NCBI GenBank assembly: GCA_009783605.1
Contig: WRDE01000085.1
Span: forward strand, 1-7,788
Length of the DNA: 7,788 bases
Origin: Oscillospiraceae bacterium
GTDB lineage: Bacteria > Bacillota > Clostridia > Oscillospirales > Acutalibacteraceae
Reading direction: 5' to 3'
The position numbers were made by a program, and so were the translations under genes. The notes under the pieces are model-generated. The model searched no databases. It was not told where the DNA came from and saw only the letters and a program-made list of their open reading frames with translations. The number at the start of each line of letters is the position of its first letter. Position 1 is the stretch's first letter. Shown here piece by piece: positions 1 through 6,880 of the stretch.

Positions 1-1140
1 AGCTCCGATTCGATATCCGTAATAAGCAATAAATACAACTGCGTTCCCGATTCATTGCCGTATAAGCCGGTCGCCGGGACCGATTATCACTGCTATAAGG
101 CTCTCAGCGAAACGCAAAAAATCGTATATAAAAGCATCGTGCGTTATGTCGAGAGCTTCGCGGTCGGCGGTTATCTTGATACCGATTGCAGAACCGAGGA
201 CATACTTATCGCGTATCAGGCGGTTTTCAACGATTATCCCCAATTCTTCTGGATGCCGCGGTCTTATGTGTTTACAACGAGCGGTACGCCCATAATCTAT
301 TTTGAATATGACGCGGACGGCTTTAAAGCCGAATATGCCCACACGCCCGCGCAGTCCGAAACGCTCGCGGCGAGGATCAAAAACGACATCCGGGCGCTGT
401 TCGCCTCCATGCCCTCGGGTCTGAGCGAATTCGACCGCGAGCTCATCCTCCACGACTACGTCTGCGAAAAAACAACGTATTCAATGGCGGCGGTCAACAA
501 TCCCTACAGCCATATGTACGCCTTTTCGATAACGGGAGTCTTCATCAACAATTCCGCGGTCTGCGAGGGCTATTCCCGGGCGCTCCAGCTGCTTTTATAT
601 TATGCCGGGATACAGAATACCTTGGTGAAGGGGCACGATTTATATCCCGACGGGACGCCGGATTATAACGGCAGCCATATGTGGAATATCGTCAATATCG
701 GCGGCGTATGGGGGCATACCGACTGTACCTGGAACGACGGCGAGATCCGTATCGACGGGTTAACCGCCACGGCATACCGCTGGTTTCATATCCCCGAAAG
801 CGAGCTGCGGTATGACCACTATATCGATCACTCCTTTCCCCTGCCCGCCGCGGATTCTTTCGCCGCCACCTACTTTGCCGTAAACGGCCAGCTGTTTGCC
901 GGCGGACAGCCGGCCGAGGAATTTGTTGCCGGGCTGATCGCCCGGGAGGCAAAGGAGAGCAGGACCTATGTGGAAATACTCTGTGTCACTCCGGACGCTA
1001 TCGACCTCCAGGCGTTGACAACATCCCTCAACACCGCGGAACATCTGGCGCAAATCAACGCCGGATCGGGAGATAATCCCGTCCGTTTGGTCAATATCAT
1101 CCGGCGTTCCTCCCGGAATTATTGGGTTTTTTGGGGGTAG
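1..1140 (+). CDS. Transglutaminase-like (papain-like fold) protein, 5' truncated
   Basis: The frame is open from the first base, and the first possible start (TTG at 55) has no Shine-Dalgarno sequence before it, so the gene begins outside the window. At least 379 residues are present. A helical N-terminal part precedes a transglutaminase-like core with a complete triad: Cys in VCEGYS (codon at 562), His in SHMWN (codon 676) and Asp in HTDCTW (codon 721). The segment ELILHDYVCEKTTY before the Cys is typical of secreted clostridial members of this superfamily. About 135 residues follow the Asp and I do not recognise them as a domain. Such proteins can be cysteine proteases, peptide or cell-wall modifying enzymes, or cross-linking enzymes; the substrate cannot be read from sequence. 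Any signal peptide would lie in the missing 5' part. The gene converges with the AraC gene, and the first few hundred bases look more AT-rich than the glycosidase gene. The fold call is strong; the exact activity is unknown. Confidence 0.85.
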   Translation, partial: SSDSISVISNKYNCVPDSLPYKPVAGTDYHCYKALSETQKIVYKSIVRYVESFAVGGYLDTDCRTEDILIAYQAVFNDYPQFFWMPRSYVFTTSGTPIIYFEYDADGFKAEYAHTPAQSETLAARIKNDIRALFASMPSGLSEFDRELILHDYVCEKTTYSMAAVNNPYSHMYAFSITGVFINNSAVCEGYSRALQLLLYYAGIQNTLVKGHDLYPDGTPDYNGSHMWNIVNIGGVWGHTDCTWNDGEIRIDGLTATAYRWFHIPESELRYDHYIDHSFPLPAADSFAATYFAVNGQLFAGGQPAEEFVAGLIAREAKESRTYVEILCVTPDAIDLQALTTSLNTAEHLAQINAGSGDNPVRLVNIIRRSSRNYWVFWG

Positions 1141-1148
1141 GGAGTGGG
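1124..1148 (+). other. G-quadruplex-capable tract over the stop codon of the transglutaminase-like gene
   Basis: Four runs of three or more G occur on the + strand (1124-1126, 1133-1137, 1140-1142, 1146-1148), with loops of 6, 2 and 3 bases. This fits the usual G3+N1-7 quadruplex pattern. Further G runs follow at 1163-1165 and 1171-1175, and a five-T run lies at 1158-1162. It covers the last codons and TAG stop. The rest of this 63-base convergent gap shows no hairpin terminator, so the tract may affect transcript ends. Function is inferred only. Confidence 0.4.
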
Positions 1149-1203
1149 AGTGAGGAGTTTTTGGGCTGGCGGGGGTCGGACGCTGATTTGTAGCTGTTCA
1201 TTA

Positions 1204-2046
1204 TTACCCGTGCCGCCGATAGTCCCGCGGCGTCACGCCGCAGTCTTCCGCGAAGGCGCGTTCGAAGCTGCGTAGGGTGCCGAAGCCGCAGTCCATGCCG
1301 ATATCCAGTACCGAGCCGCCGCCGGACAGCAGCAGCTCTTTGGCGCGGCTTACCCGCAGCTGGCGCAGATACCGCGAAAACGAGATGCCCAGTTCCCTTG
1401 TGAACAGCCGCGACAGCCGGTAGCGGCTGATTTCCAGCTTTTCGGCGACGGAATCCAGCGTCAGCGGCTCCTGGAAATGGTGGGTCATATACGCGACCGC
1501 CTGTGCCGTCACGTCGAACCGGTTGGTTTCGGCGTTTTTTTCCAATGTCAGCGCCGGGATCAGCCGCGCCATGATCAGGTCGAACAGGATCGGGCAGAGC
1601 CGTTCGTCCGGTGCCGGGATCTCCGCCTGCAGCGATTGCATCGCGCTCCGGACATCGGGATGCAGATCGGCCGCCCGGACCACCGGATCCCGGGGGCGGT
1701 ATTGCGCCAGCAGGTTACGATTCTGCCGCAGCACCGTCGGCGAAAAGATGAGGATCTCCAGCGCTCCGCCGGTACTCCGGGCCTGAAAGGAATGAACCGC
1801 ATTGGGGAACACTACCGCGGTATCGCCCGACGTCATCGGGGAACGTCGGCGGCTGACCGACAGCTGCAGCTCGCCGTCGATGAGATATAAAATCTCTATA
1901 TGGGTGTGCAGATGCGGCGGCATGTCGAAGACGTCACCCAGACGCAACGAGATATCCTGCGGGCGGTATTCGTAGAGAGACACAGGCGTTATCCCCCTCA
2001 TTTCAGCGCAAATATTGTCGCCTATGCTACGCAGTTTGTCGCGCAT
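1204..2046 (-). CDS. AraC-family transcriptional regulator (cupin + double HTH)
   Basis: With the ATG at 2046 the product is 280 residues, normal for the family. Residues about 30-120 form a cupin-like sensing domain with a histidine cluster, PPHLHTH (His45, 47, 49), followed by the strand pattern IEILYLIDGELQL and FPNAVHSF. Residues about 195-276 form the two helix-turn-helix motifs: SVAEKLEISRYRLSRLF, then the signature CGFGTLRSFERAF ... GVTPRDYRR at the C-terminus. Its role is probably control of the divergently transcribed GH2 glycosidase gene in response to a sugar. The start is uncertain. TTG at 2088 would add 14 residues but is the probable -35 box. ATG at 2046 has no Shine-Dalgarno sequence but fits a nearly leaderless transcript. 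GTG at 1983 has GAGGGGG nine bases upstream and would give 259 residues, still with the full cupin. The gene ends in tandem stops (TAA TAA, 1206-1201). Confidence 0.9.
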   Translation of the reverse strand: MRDKLRSIGDNICAEMRGITPVSLYEYRPQDISLRLGDVFDMPPHLHTHIEILYLIDGELQLSVSRRRSPMTSGDTAVVFPNAVHSFQARSTGGALEILIFSPTVLRQNRNLLAQYRPRDPVVRAADLHPDVRSAMQSLQAEIPAPDERLCPILFDLIMARLIPALTLEKNAETNRFDVTAQAVAYMTHHFQEPLTLDSVAEKLEISRYRLSRLFTRELGISFSRYLRQLRVSRAKELLLSGGGSVLDIGMDCGFGTLRSFERAFAEDCGVTPRDYRRHG

Positions 2047-2052
2047 TGACGC

Positions 2053-2081
2053 GGTATTTATTGTATCATAGTTCTTATAAT
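2053..2081 (+). promoter_or_regulatory. Predicted promoter of the GH2 glycosidase gene with weak -35
   Basis: A perfect -10 consensus TATAAT lies at 2076-2081. The -35 position 17 bases upstream reads GGTATT (2053-2058), a poor match, which fits a promoter needing an activator such as the divergent AraC protein. Transcription would start near 2088, leaving a leader of about 50 bases before the ATG at 2139. The -10 lies inside the spacer of the AraC promoter, so both polymerases cannot easily bind together. Confidence 0.4.
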
Positions 2082-2091
2082 ACGGCAATAC
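2054..2091. promoter_or_regulatory. Possible operator: GTATT/AATAC repeats
   Basis: GTATT at 2054-2058 has inverted copies AATAC at 2079-2083 and 2087-2091. The two AATAC copies form a direct repeat spaced 8 bases start to start. They sit among the promoter elements of both divergent genes, where an AraC-type protein would bind. The units are short and the region is AT-rich, so chance is a real alternative. Confidence 0.2.
2060..2088 (-). promoter_or_regulatory. Predicted sigma-A promoter of the AraC gene
   Basis: On the minus strand, -35 TTGCCG (2088-2083) is followed by a 17-base spacer and -10 TACAAT (2065-2060). TG stands one base before the -10, giving an extended -10 (TGA-TACAAT). Transcription would start near 2053, only about 7 bases before the ATG at 2046. 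That explains the missing Shine-Dalgarno sequence if the mRNA is nearly leaderless. The match is good by eye but untested. Confidence 0.55.
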
Positions 2092-2124
2092 ATCTTGGGA
2101 ATTTTATCATTATCACCGGAAAAA

Positions 2125-2131
2125 CGGAGGA
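2125..2131 (+). promoter_or_regulatory. Ribosome binding site that fixes the GH2 start
   Basis: CGGAGGA, with the GGAGG core at 2126-2130, lies 8 bases before ATG 2139. It decides for this ATG over the in-frame TTG at 2046, which has no ribosome binding site and would put 31 residues before the signal peptide. Confidence 0.85.
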
Positions 2132-2138
2132 AAATATT

Positions 2139-5100
2139 ATGAAACAGACGGTCTATCGGATACTGTCCGCATCATTATGTGTCGCATTAACGTTCGTGGC
2201 GTCCGGCACACTGCTGCCGGAGAGTATTCCCGGGTCCGCGGAGGGCGTTTACCGCAACATCGCGCTGCGCCGGGCGGCGTATCATTCCAGCGCCGGCGAT
2301 TTTTTCGGGACCGCCCAGTTGGTCACCGACGGCATCTTCAGTATGCACGGGGACGAGCAGATCAAATTCTCCGCCCAGCATCCCAACGCCGACAGCCCCG
2401 GCGACGAGCAGCTGATGAATCTGTTTGACGGGATGCCGCCCTTCCCCACCGGCGCCACCCCCACCAAATACCTCACCTTCCACCGGAGCGGCTGGATACA
2501 GATCCGGCTGCCGGCGCGGATCGCGCAGAAGGGGGTCAGCGCGTATATCATGGCCTCCGCCCACGACGCCGAGGAGCGGGACCCCGCCGATTGGACGCTG
2601 CAAGGGTCGGATAACGGAACCGACTGGACGGTGCTCGACACCAAAACCAATTTCCGGTTCACCGCCCGCCGGCAGGTGCAGACATTTACCCTGGCGGCGG
2701 CAGTGACCTATACCTATTACCGGTTAGATATCACCGCTACCCGGAACCCGAATGTCACCAGCATGGACGGCCGGCCGCTGATGCAGCTGGCCCGGTGGGA
2801 TCTGTTAGACGGCGCCGGGAAATCACTGTTGGAGGACGAGATAGATTTCGGCTTCAACAGCGTCTGGGTGAGCGCCGGTGCCGGCGAGGAATGGGTCTAT
2901 GTCGATTTGGGCGGAAAAAGCAAATTCGACAAGGTGACGCTGCACTGGCCGGACAGCGATTACGCCCGGCAGTATGAGCTCCAGATTTCGGACGACGCCA
3001 AAAGCTGGAGTACCGTGTTCACCAAAAATAACGGCGGCGGCGGGGTCGAGGCATGCGGTTTTGCCGAAAAGGAAGCCGTCTATGTCCGGCTGCTGTGCAA
3101 ACAGAGCAACGGCAGCGCCTACGCCCTGTCCGAGCTGGAGGTCTGGGGCAGCAACGCGGTGGATTATCAGCTCCCGCCGCTGCCCGCGCCAGAGGCCGAC
3201 GGCACCCAGCAGCTGCGAGGCGGCAACTGGCGGGTGGAGCGGGCGTCGGAGGTAAGCGGCACCGGGGGTGCCGCGGCCGACGGCGTCGCACTGTCCAAAA
3301 CCGGCTTTAACGACACAGGCTGGCTGCCGGCGACGGTGCCGGGGACGGTGCTGACCTCCTATTTCCGGGCCGGCGCGGTGCCGGATATGCGGATCGCCGA
3401 CAATGTATTGCAGCTGTCCGACAGCTTCTTCACCGCCGATTTCTGGTACCGCAACACCTTCACGGTTCCGGCTGCCCAGCAGGGCAAGCGTACATGGCTG
3501 AATTTTGACGCGGTCAACTGGAAGGCCGAGATCTGGTTTAATGGCAGCTACCTGGGCCGGATCGACGGCGCGTTTCTGCGCGGGCGGTTTGATATCACCG
3601 GGCTGGCCAATTACGGCGGAGACAACTGCCTCGCCGTCTATATCCACGCCAACGACAATCCCGGCAGCATCGACCTGAAAACCGCGAACACCGCCGGACG
3701 GAACGGCGGTGTTCTGGGGCAGGACAATCCCACCATCCACGCTTCGATCGGCTGGGACTGGGTGCCGACTATTCCGGGACGCAACATCGGTATCTACGGC
3801 GACGTGTTTTTGAGCTATACCGAGGATATCGCGATCGCCGATCCGCTGGTTATCACCAAACTCAGCGACAACAACACCAAGGCCACGCTGACCGTAAAGG
3901 CGCTGCTGTCGAATCCGTCCAACACGGCGGTTAATGCCAAGGTGTCCGGCATCATCACCCCTTCGGGGATGGCCTTTGAGACAACGGTTAATATCCCCGC
4001 CAATACCTTGCGGCAGGAATATCTTCTCAAATCCGATCTGGTGATGAACAATCCGAATCTATGGTGGCCGAATACTTACGGGGATCAGCCGCTGTATACC
4101 ATGAGCCTGACCGCCGCCAACGCCGCCGATAACAAGTCGTCGGACGCGCTGTCATTCCGGTTCGGGGTGCGGGAATTCACCTATAAATTCGATCCGTCGA
4201 TCGACAAAAACAACAAGGACAAATACGTCCGGTCCCGGGATCAGGGCAAGGCGCCGCTCTCGCTGTACTGCAACGGCGTCCATATCGTGATGCGGGGCGG
4301 CAACTGGGGGATGGACGACGCCAATCTGGCGGCCACCGCCGACGAATACGACGTAAAGGTGCGCCTTCACGCCGAGGCCAACTTCACCATGATCCGCAAC
4401 TGGGTCGGCATGACCCGTAACCCGGCGTTTTATGACGCCTGCGACAGATACGGTATCCTGATCTGGAACGACTACTGGATGGCCAATCCGGGGGACGGCC
4501 CCAACCCCGGAGACGAGGTCATGTTCATGGCCAACGCCGTGGACAGCACCTACCGCATCCGCCGGCACGCCGCCCTGGCCATATACGCGGGGCGCAACGA
4601 GGGGCCGCCGCCGGATTCATTGGATATTCCGCTGCGGCAGCTGACCAAGGACGCCGACGGCAGCCGGTTCTATGTCTCCTTTTCCGCCGACAACCTGCTG
4701 ACCGGCGAGGGGTTCACCTATTCCGCGCTGAACCCGTGGGAATATTTCCAGAAGAGCTACCCCGATCGGCAGTTGGACAAAATCATGCAGATCGAAAAGG
4801 GGTTCCCCAACGTGCCAGCCTATGAGAGCCTGATGAAGATGCTGACCGGGGAATATGCCTGGCCGCGGAGCGATGTTTGGGGCATCCACGACTTCTGCAA
4901 CAACAGCGCCCAGAACGCGGCGGAATATGAGGCCAAGCTGCGCGGCAGCTACGGCACGTATGACAACCTCCGGGACTTCGCCCGCACCGCCCAGATGCAG
5001 AATTACGAGGGCATGAAAGCGCTGTATGACGGGATGTATTACGCCCAGCGGGAAGGGCTGATGATGTGGATGAGCCAGTCGGCCTGGCCGTCGATGGTCT

Positions 5101-6785
5101 GGCAGACCTATGACTACTACTACGACACCAACGGCGGTTTCTTCGGCGCCAAAAAGGGCGCCGCGCCGGTGTCCGCCTACTGGGCCAACATCACCGGCGA
5201 CCGGGACAAGATATTTCTGCGCAACTATACCCAGACCGCGCGGACCGGCCTGCGGGTAGTGCTGAACATCTTCGACATCGGCGGCGCCCTCATCCACAGC
5301 GAGGAAAAGACCATGAATATCGGCGTGGACGCCATCGCCACCGCCTTCACCATTCCCGCGCTGGCGGGAAAATCGGATATCCGGTTCATCCAGACCGCCG
5401 TGTATCAGGGCACCGCGCTGCTCTCGGACAACTTCTACTGGTACAATGTCAGCGCCCCGCAGGAGTATAAGGCGCTGTCCGCCCTGCCCTGGGTGGAGCT
5501 GGAAAAATCCTTCCAGAAGCTGCCTGACGCGGCGGGCGGCAATCCCCGGTATGCGGTGACGGTCAAAAATCCGACGGCCAGCCCGGCGCTGATGATCCGG
5601 CTGAAGACATTGGACAGCGTAACCGGCGAACAGCTGCTGCCGGTGTATTACGACGACAACTACATCTCACTGATGCCGGGGCAGTCCAAGGTGATCACGC
5701 TGGAGATTGACTGCCGTTTTTCCGCCGGCACACCCCAATTTGAGCTGGACGGCTGGAACATTGTCCCCACCGATATCCCGGCCGGTCAGGTGGTATCCCA
5801 GCCCCGGCCATTCCTGCGGGCGACGGTCAATAACCTGTATGACGACGCGGTGCTGGCCAAAACCAAAGCGCCGGCCGAGATCGGCAATAAGGGCGCGTAT
5901 ATCCAGGCACTCGGCGACGGCTCCTTCGCGGCGTTCGCCGGGCTGCGGGAAAACGATATCATCGCCAAGTATAACGGCTATGTTTTCGGCGGCACCGCGG
6001 GGCTGGCACAGATGTATAGCAGCACCCCCAACGGCGGCGAGGTCATCCTGAAGGTCTGGCGGGAGGACCGGTATATCAAGATCGCCTTTATCAAGGGGCC
6101 GGACAACAATATGTTCACGGTGCCGGCCCGGATCCAGGCGGACGAGTGGACCGATCAGAAAGGTACGGCCGGAAAAGAGGACAACCAGGAAGGCGGCCAG
6201 AGCGTGGCGCACATCAACGCCGGCGAATGGGTGCGGTATCAGGATGTTCATTTCGTTTCGATCCCCACCGGGCTGACCTTCCGGGCGGCGGTGGAACACG
6301 CTTCCGGAACCGCTTATCTCCGGTTGGACAGCCCCACCGGGCCGCTGATCGCCACCGCAGCCCTCACCAATACCGGCGGCTGGTTTACCTATCGCACCTT
6401 CACCCTCACGCTGGCAGATCCGTCGCTGCTGACCGGCGTCCACGATGTATACCTCTGTTTCGGCACCAACGGGTACAACACCAACTGGTTCGAGTTCACC
6501 GGGGCGGTCACGCCGCCCGAGGTGCCGTATGGACCGGGCGATCCCGATTTCGACGACGAACCGCCGCCGCCGCCAATCAAATACGGCGATATCAACGGCG
6601 ACAATAAGGTGGATATCACCGACGCCCGGCTGCTGCTGCAGCATCTCGTCGGCAAACACACCATTCCGGAGGACCGGATGGTAAACGCCCGGGTCAGCGG
6701 CGGCGCAGCGGTGACGATCAGTGACGCGCGGCTGATATTGCAATGGATTGTAGATAAGATTGACCGGTTCCCGGTGGAAAATTGA
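2139..6785 (+). CDS. Secreted multimodular GH2 glycosidase with PDZ, CBM6 and dockerin modules
   Basis: The 1548-residue product probably removes sugars from the ends of beta-linked polysaccharides outside the cell. Residues 1-34 are a signal peptide (hydrophobic core about 7-22; cleavage near 23 or 34). Residues 37-338 are discoidin-like: an outer module starts at NIALRRAAYHSS, is interrupted at about 78-228 by a second complete one (DWTLQGS), and resumes at about 235 (VWVSAGAGEEWVYVDLGG). The GH2 core runs from about 355 to 1207: sugar-binding jelly roll (355-565), Ig-like domain (570-680), TIM barrel (about 700-1020), C-terminal Ig-like domains ending at LDGWN. Barrel motifs are RGGNWGMDD (719-727), MIRNW (751-755), GRNEG with likely acid/base Glu821, and IEKGFPNVP with likely nucleophile Glu886. 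Then come a PDZ-like domain (about 1246-1321), a CBM6-like domain (about 1326-1455), a Pro-rich linker and a type I dockerin (1482-1543). The relatives I recall are GH2 beta-mannosidase/exo-beta-glucosaminidase-like proteins; the substrate is unproven. Expression is probably controlled by the divergent AraC protein. Confidence 0.92.
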   Translation: MKQTVYRILSASLCVALTFVASGTLLPESIPGSAEGVYRNIALRRAAYHSSAGDFFGTAQLVTDGIFSMHGDEQIKFSAQHPNADSPGDEQLMNLFDGMPPFPTGATPTKYLTFHRSGWIQIRLPARIAQKGVSAYIMASAHDAEERDPADWTLQGSDNGTDWTVLDTKTNFRFTARRQVQTFTLAAAVTYTYYRLDITATRNPNVTSMDGRPLMQLARWDLLDGAGKSLLEDEIDFGFNSVWVSAGAGEEWVYVDLGGKSKFDKVTLHWPDSDYARQYELQISDDAKSWSTVFTKNNGGGGVEACGFAEKEAVYVRLLCKQSNGSAYALSELEVWGSNAVDYQLPPLPAPEADGTQQLRGGNWRVERASEVSGTGGAAADGVALSKTGFNDTGWLPATVPGTVLTSYFRAGAVPDMRIADNVLQLSDSFFTADFWYRNTFTVPAAQQGKRTWLNFDAVNWKAEIWFNGSYLGRIDGAFLRGRFDITGLANYGGDNCLAVYIHANDNPGSIDLKTANTAGRNGGVLGQDNPTIHASIGWDWVPTIPGRNIGIYGDVFLSYTEDIAIADPLVITKLSDNNTKATLTVKALLSNPSNTAVNAKVSGIITPSGMAFETTVNIPANTLRQEYLLKSDLVMNNPNLWWPNTYGDQPLYTMSLTAANAADNKSSDALSFRFGVREFTYKFDPSIDKNNKDKYVRSRDQGKAPLSLYCNGVHIVMRGGNWGMDDANLAATADEYDVKVRLHAEANFTMIRNWVGMTRNPAFYDACDRYGILIWNDYWMANPGDGPNPGDEVMFMANAVDSTYRIRRHAALAIYAGRNEGPPPDSLDIPLRQLTKDADGSRFYVSFSADNLLTGEGFTYSALNPWEYFQKSYPDRQLDKIMQIEKGFPNVPAYESLMKMLTGEYAWPRSDVWGIHDFCNNSAQNAAEYEAKLRGSYGTYDNLRDFARTAQMQNYEGMKALYDGMYYAQREGLMMWMSQSAWPSMVWQTYDYYYDTNGGFFGAKKGAAPVSAYWANITGDRDKIFLRNYTQTARTGLRVVLNIFDIGGALIHSEEKTMNIGVDAIATAFTIPALAGKSDIRFIQTAVYQGTALLSDNFYWYNVSAPQEYKALSALPWVELEKSFQKLPDAAGGNPRYAVTVKNPTASPALMIRLKTLDSVTGEQLLPVYYDDNYISLMPGQSKVITLEIDCRFSAGTPQFELDGWNIVPTDIPAGQVVSQPRPFLRATVNNLYDDAVLAKTKAPAEIGNKGAYIQALGDGSFAAFAGLRENDIIAKYNGYVFGGTAGLAQMYSSTPNGGEVILKVWREDRYIKIAFIKGPDNNMFTVPARIQADEWTDQKGTAGKEDNQEGGQSVAHINAGEWVRYQDVHFVSIPTGLTFRAAVEHASGTAYLRLDSPTGPLIATAALTNTGGWFTYRTFTLTLADPSLLTGVHDVYLCFGTNGYNTNWFEFTGAVTPPEVPYGPGDPDFDDEPPPPPIKYGDINGDNKVDITDARLLLQHLVGKHTIPEDRMVNARVSGGAAVTISDARLILQWIVDKIDRFPVEN
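6561..6575 (+). repeat. CCG-type triplet run encoding a five-proline linker
   Basis: Five consecutive proline codons (four CCG, one CCA; residues 1475-1479) lie in the acidic, Pro-rich linker between the CBM6-like domain and the dockerin. Such linkers are usual before dockerins. The triplet run could vary in length between strains. Confidence 0.7.
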
Positions 6786-6804
6786 TAACCAACCCATTCA
6801 CAAG

Positions 6805-6840
6805 AAATCACATCCGCGCCACGGCGCGGATGTGATTTTT
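6805..6840 (+). terminator. Intrinsic terminator of the GH2 gene, possibly bidirectional
   Basis: A perfect inverted repeat pairs 6805-6820 with 6823-6838. In practice this is a 15-bp GC-rich stem with a CACG loop. Its 3' arm merges into a run of five T (6836-6840), giving a strong rho-independent terminator 20 bases after the GH2 stop. On the minus strand the hairpin is followed by TTTCTTG, a weaker tail, so it may also stop the convergent zinc-ribbon gene that ends at 6881. Confidence 0.9.
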
Positions 6841-6880
6841 GTTCTACGCTTTAACACAATTACGCAAACCAATTTGTCAA

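Noticed and set aside
55..57. TTG 55 as start of the transglutaminase-like gene
   Set aside because: The frame is open to base 1 and there is no Shine-Dalgarno sequence before it, so the gene is better read as truncated by the window edge.
2046..2138. Extended GH2 start at TTG 2046
   Set aside because: It has no ribosome binding site, would put 31 residues before a good signal peptide, and overlaps the promoter region. ATG 2139 has GGAGG at ideal spacing.
2139..2200. Lipoprotein signal (lipobox) at Cys14 of the glycosidase
   Set aside because: The residues before the Cys (ASL) do not fit a lipobox and the hydrophobic core continues past it, so an ordinary signal peptide is more likely.
2823..3740. 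Minus-strand open frame (305 codons) opposite the discoidin and jelly-roll region
   Set aside because: Same reason: a shadow of a real gene, with no ribosome site sought in its favour and no domain motifs.
4617..5297. Minus-strand open frame opposite the TIM barrel
   Set aside because: The plus strand encodes the conserved GH2 barrel; the antisense product is compositionally biased and has no motif.
5667..6797. Long minus-strand open frame (376 codons) opposite the glycosidase C-terminus
   Set aside because: It is antisense to PDZ, CBM6 and dockerin coding sequence with clear domain motifs. GC-rich genes often have such open antisense frames, and its protein shows no recognisable domain.
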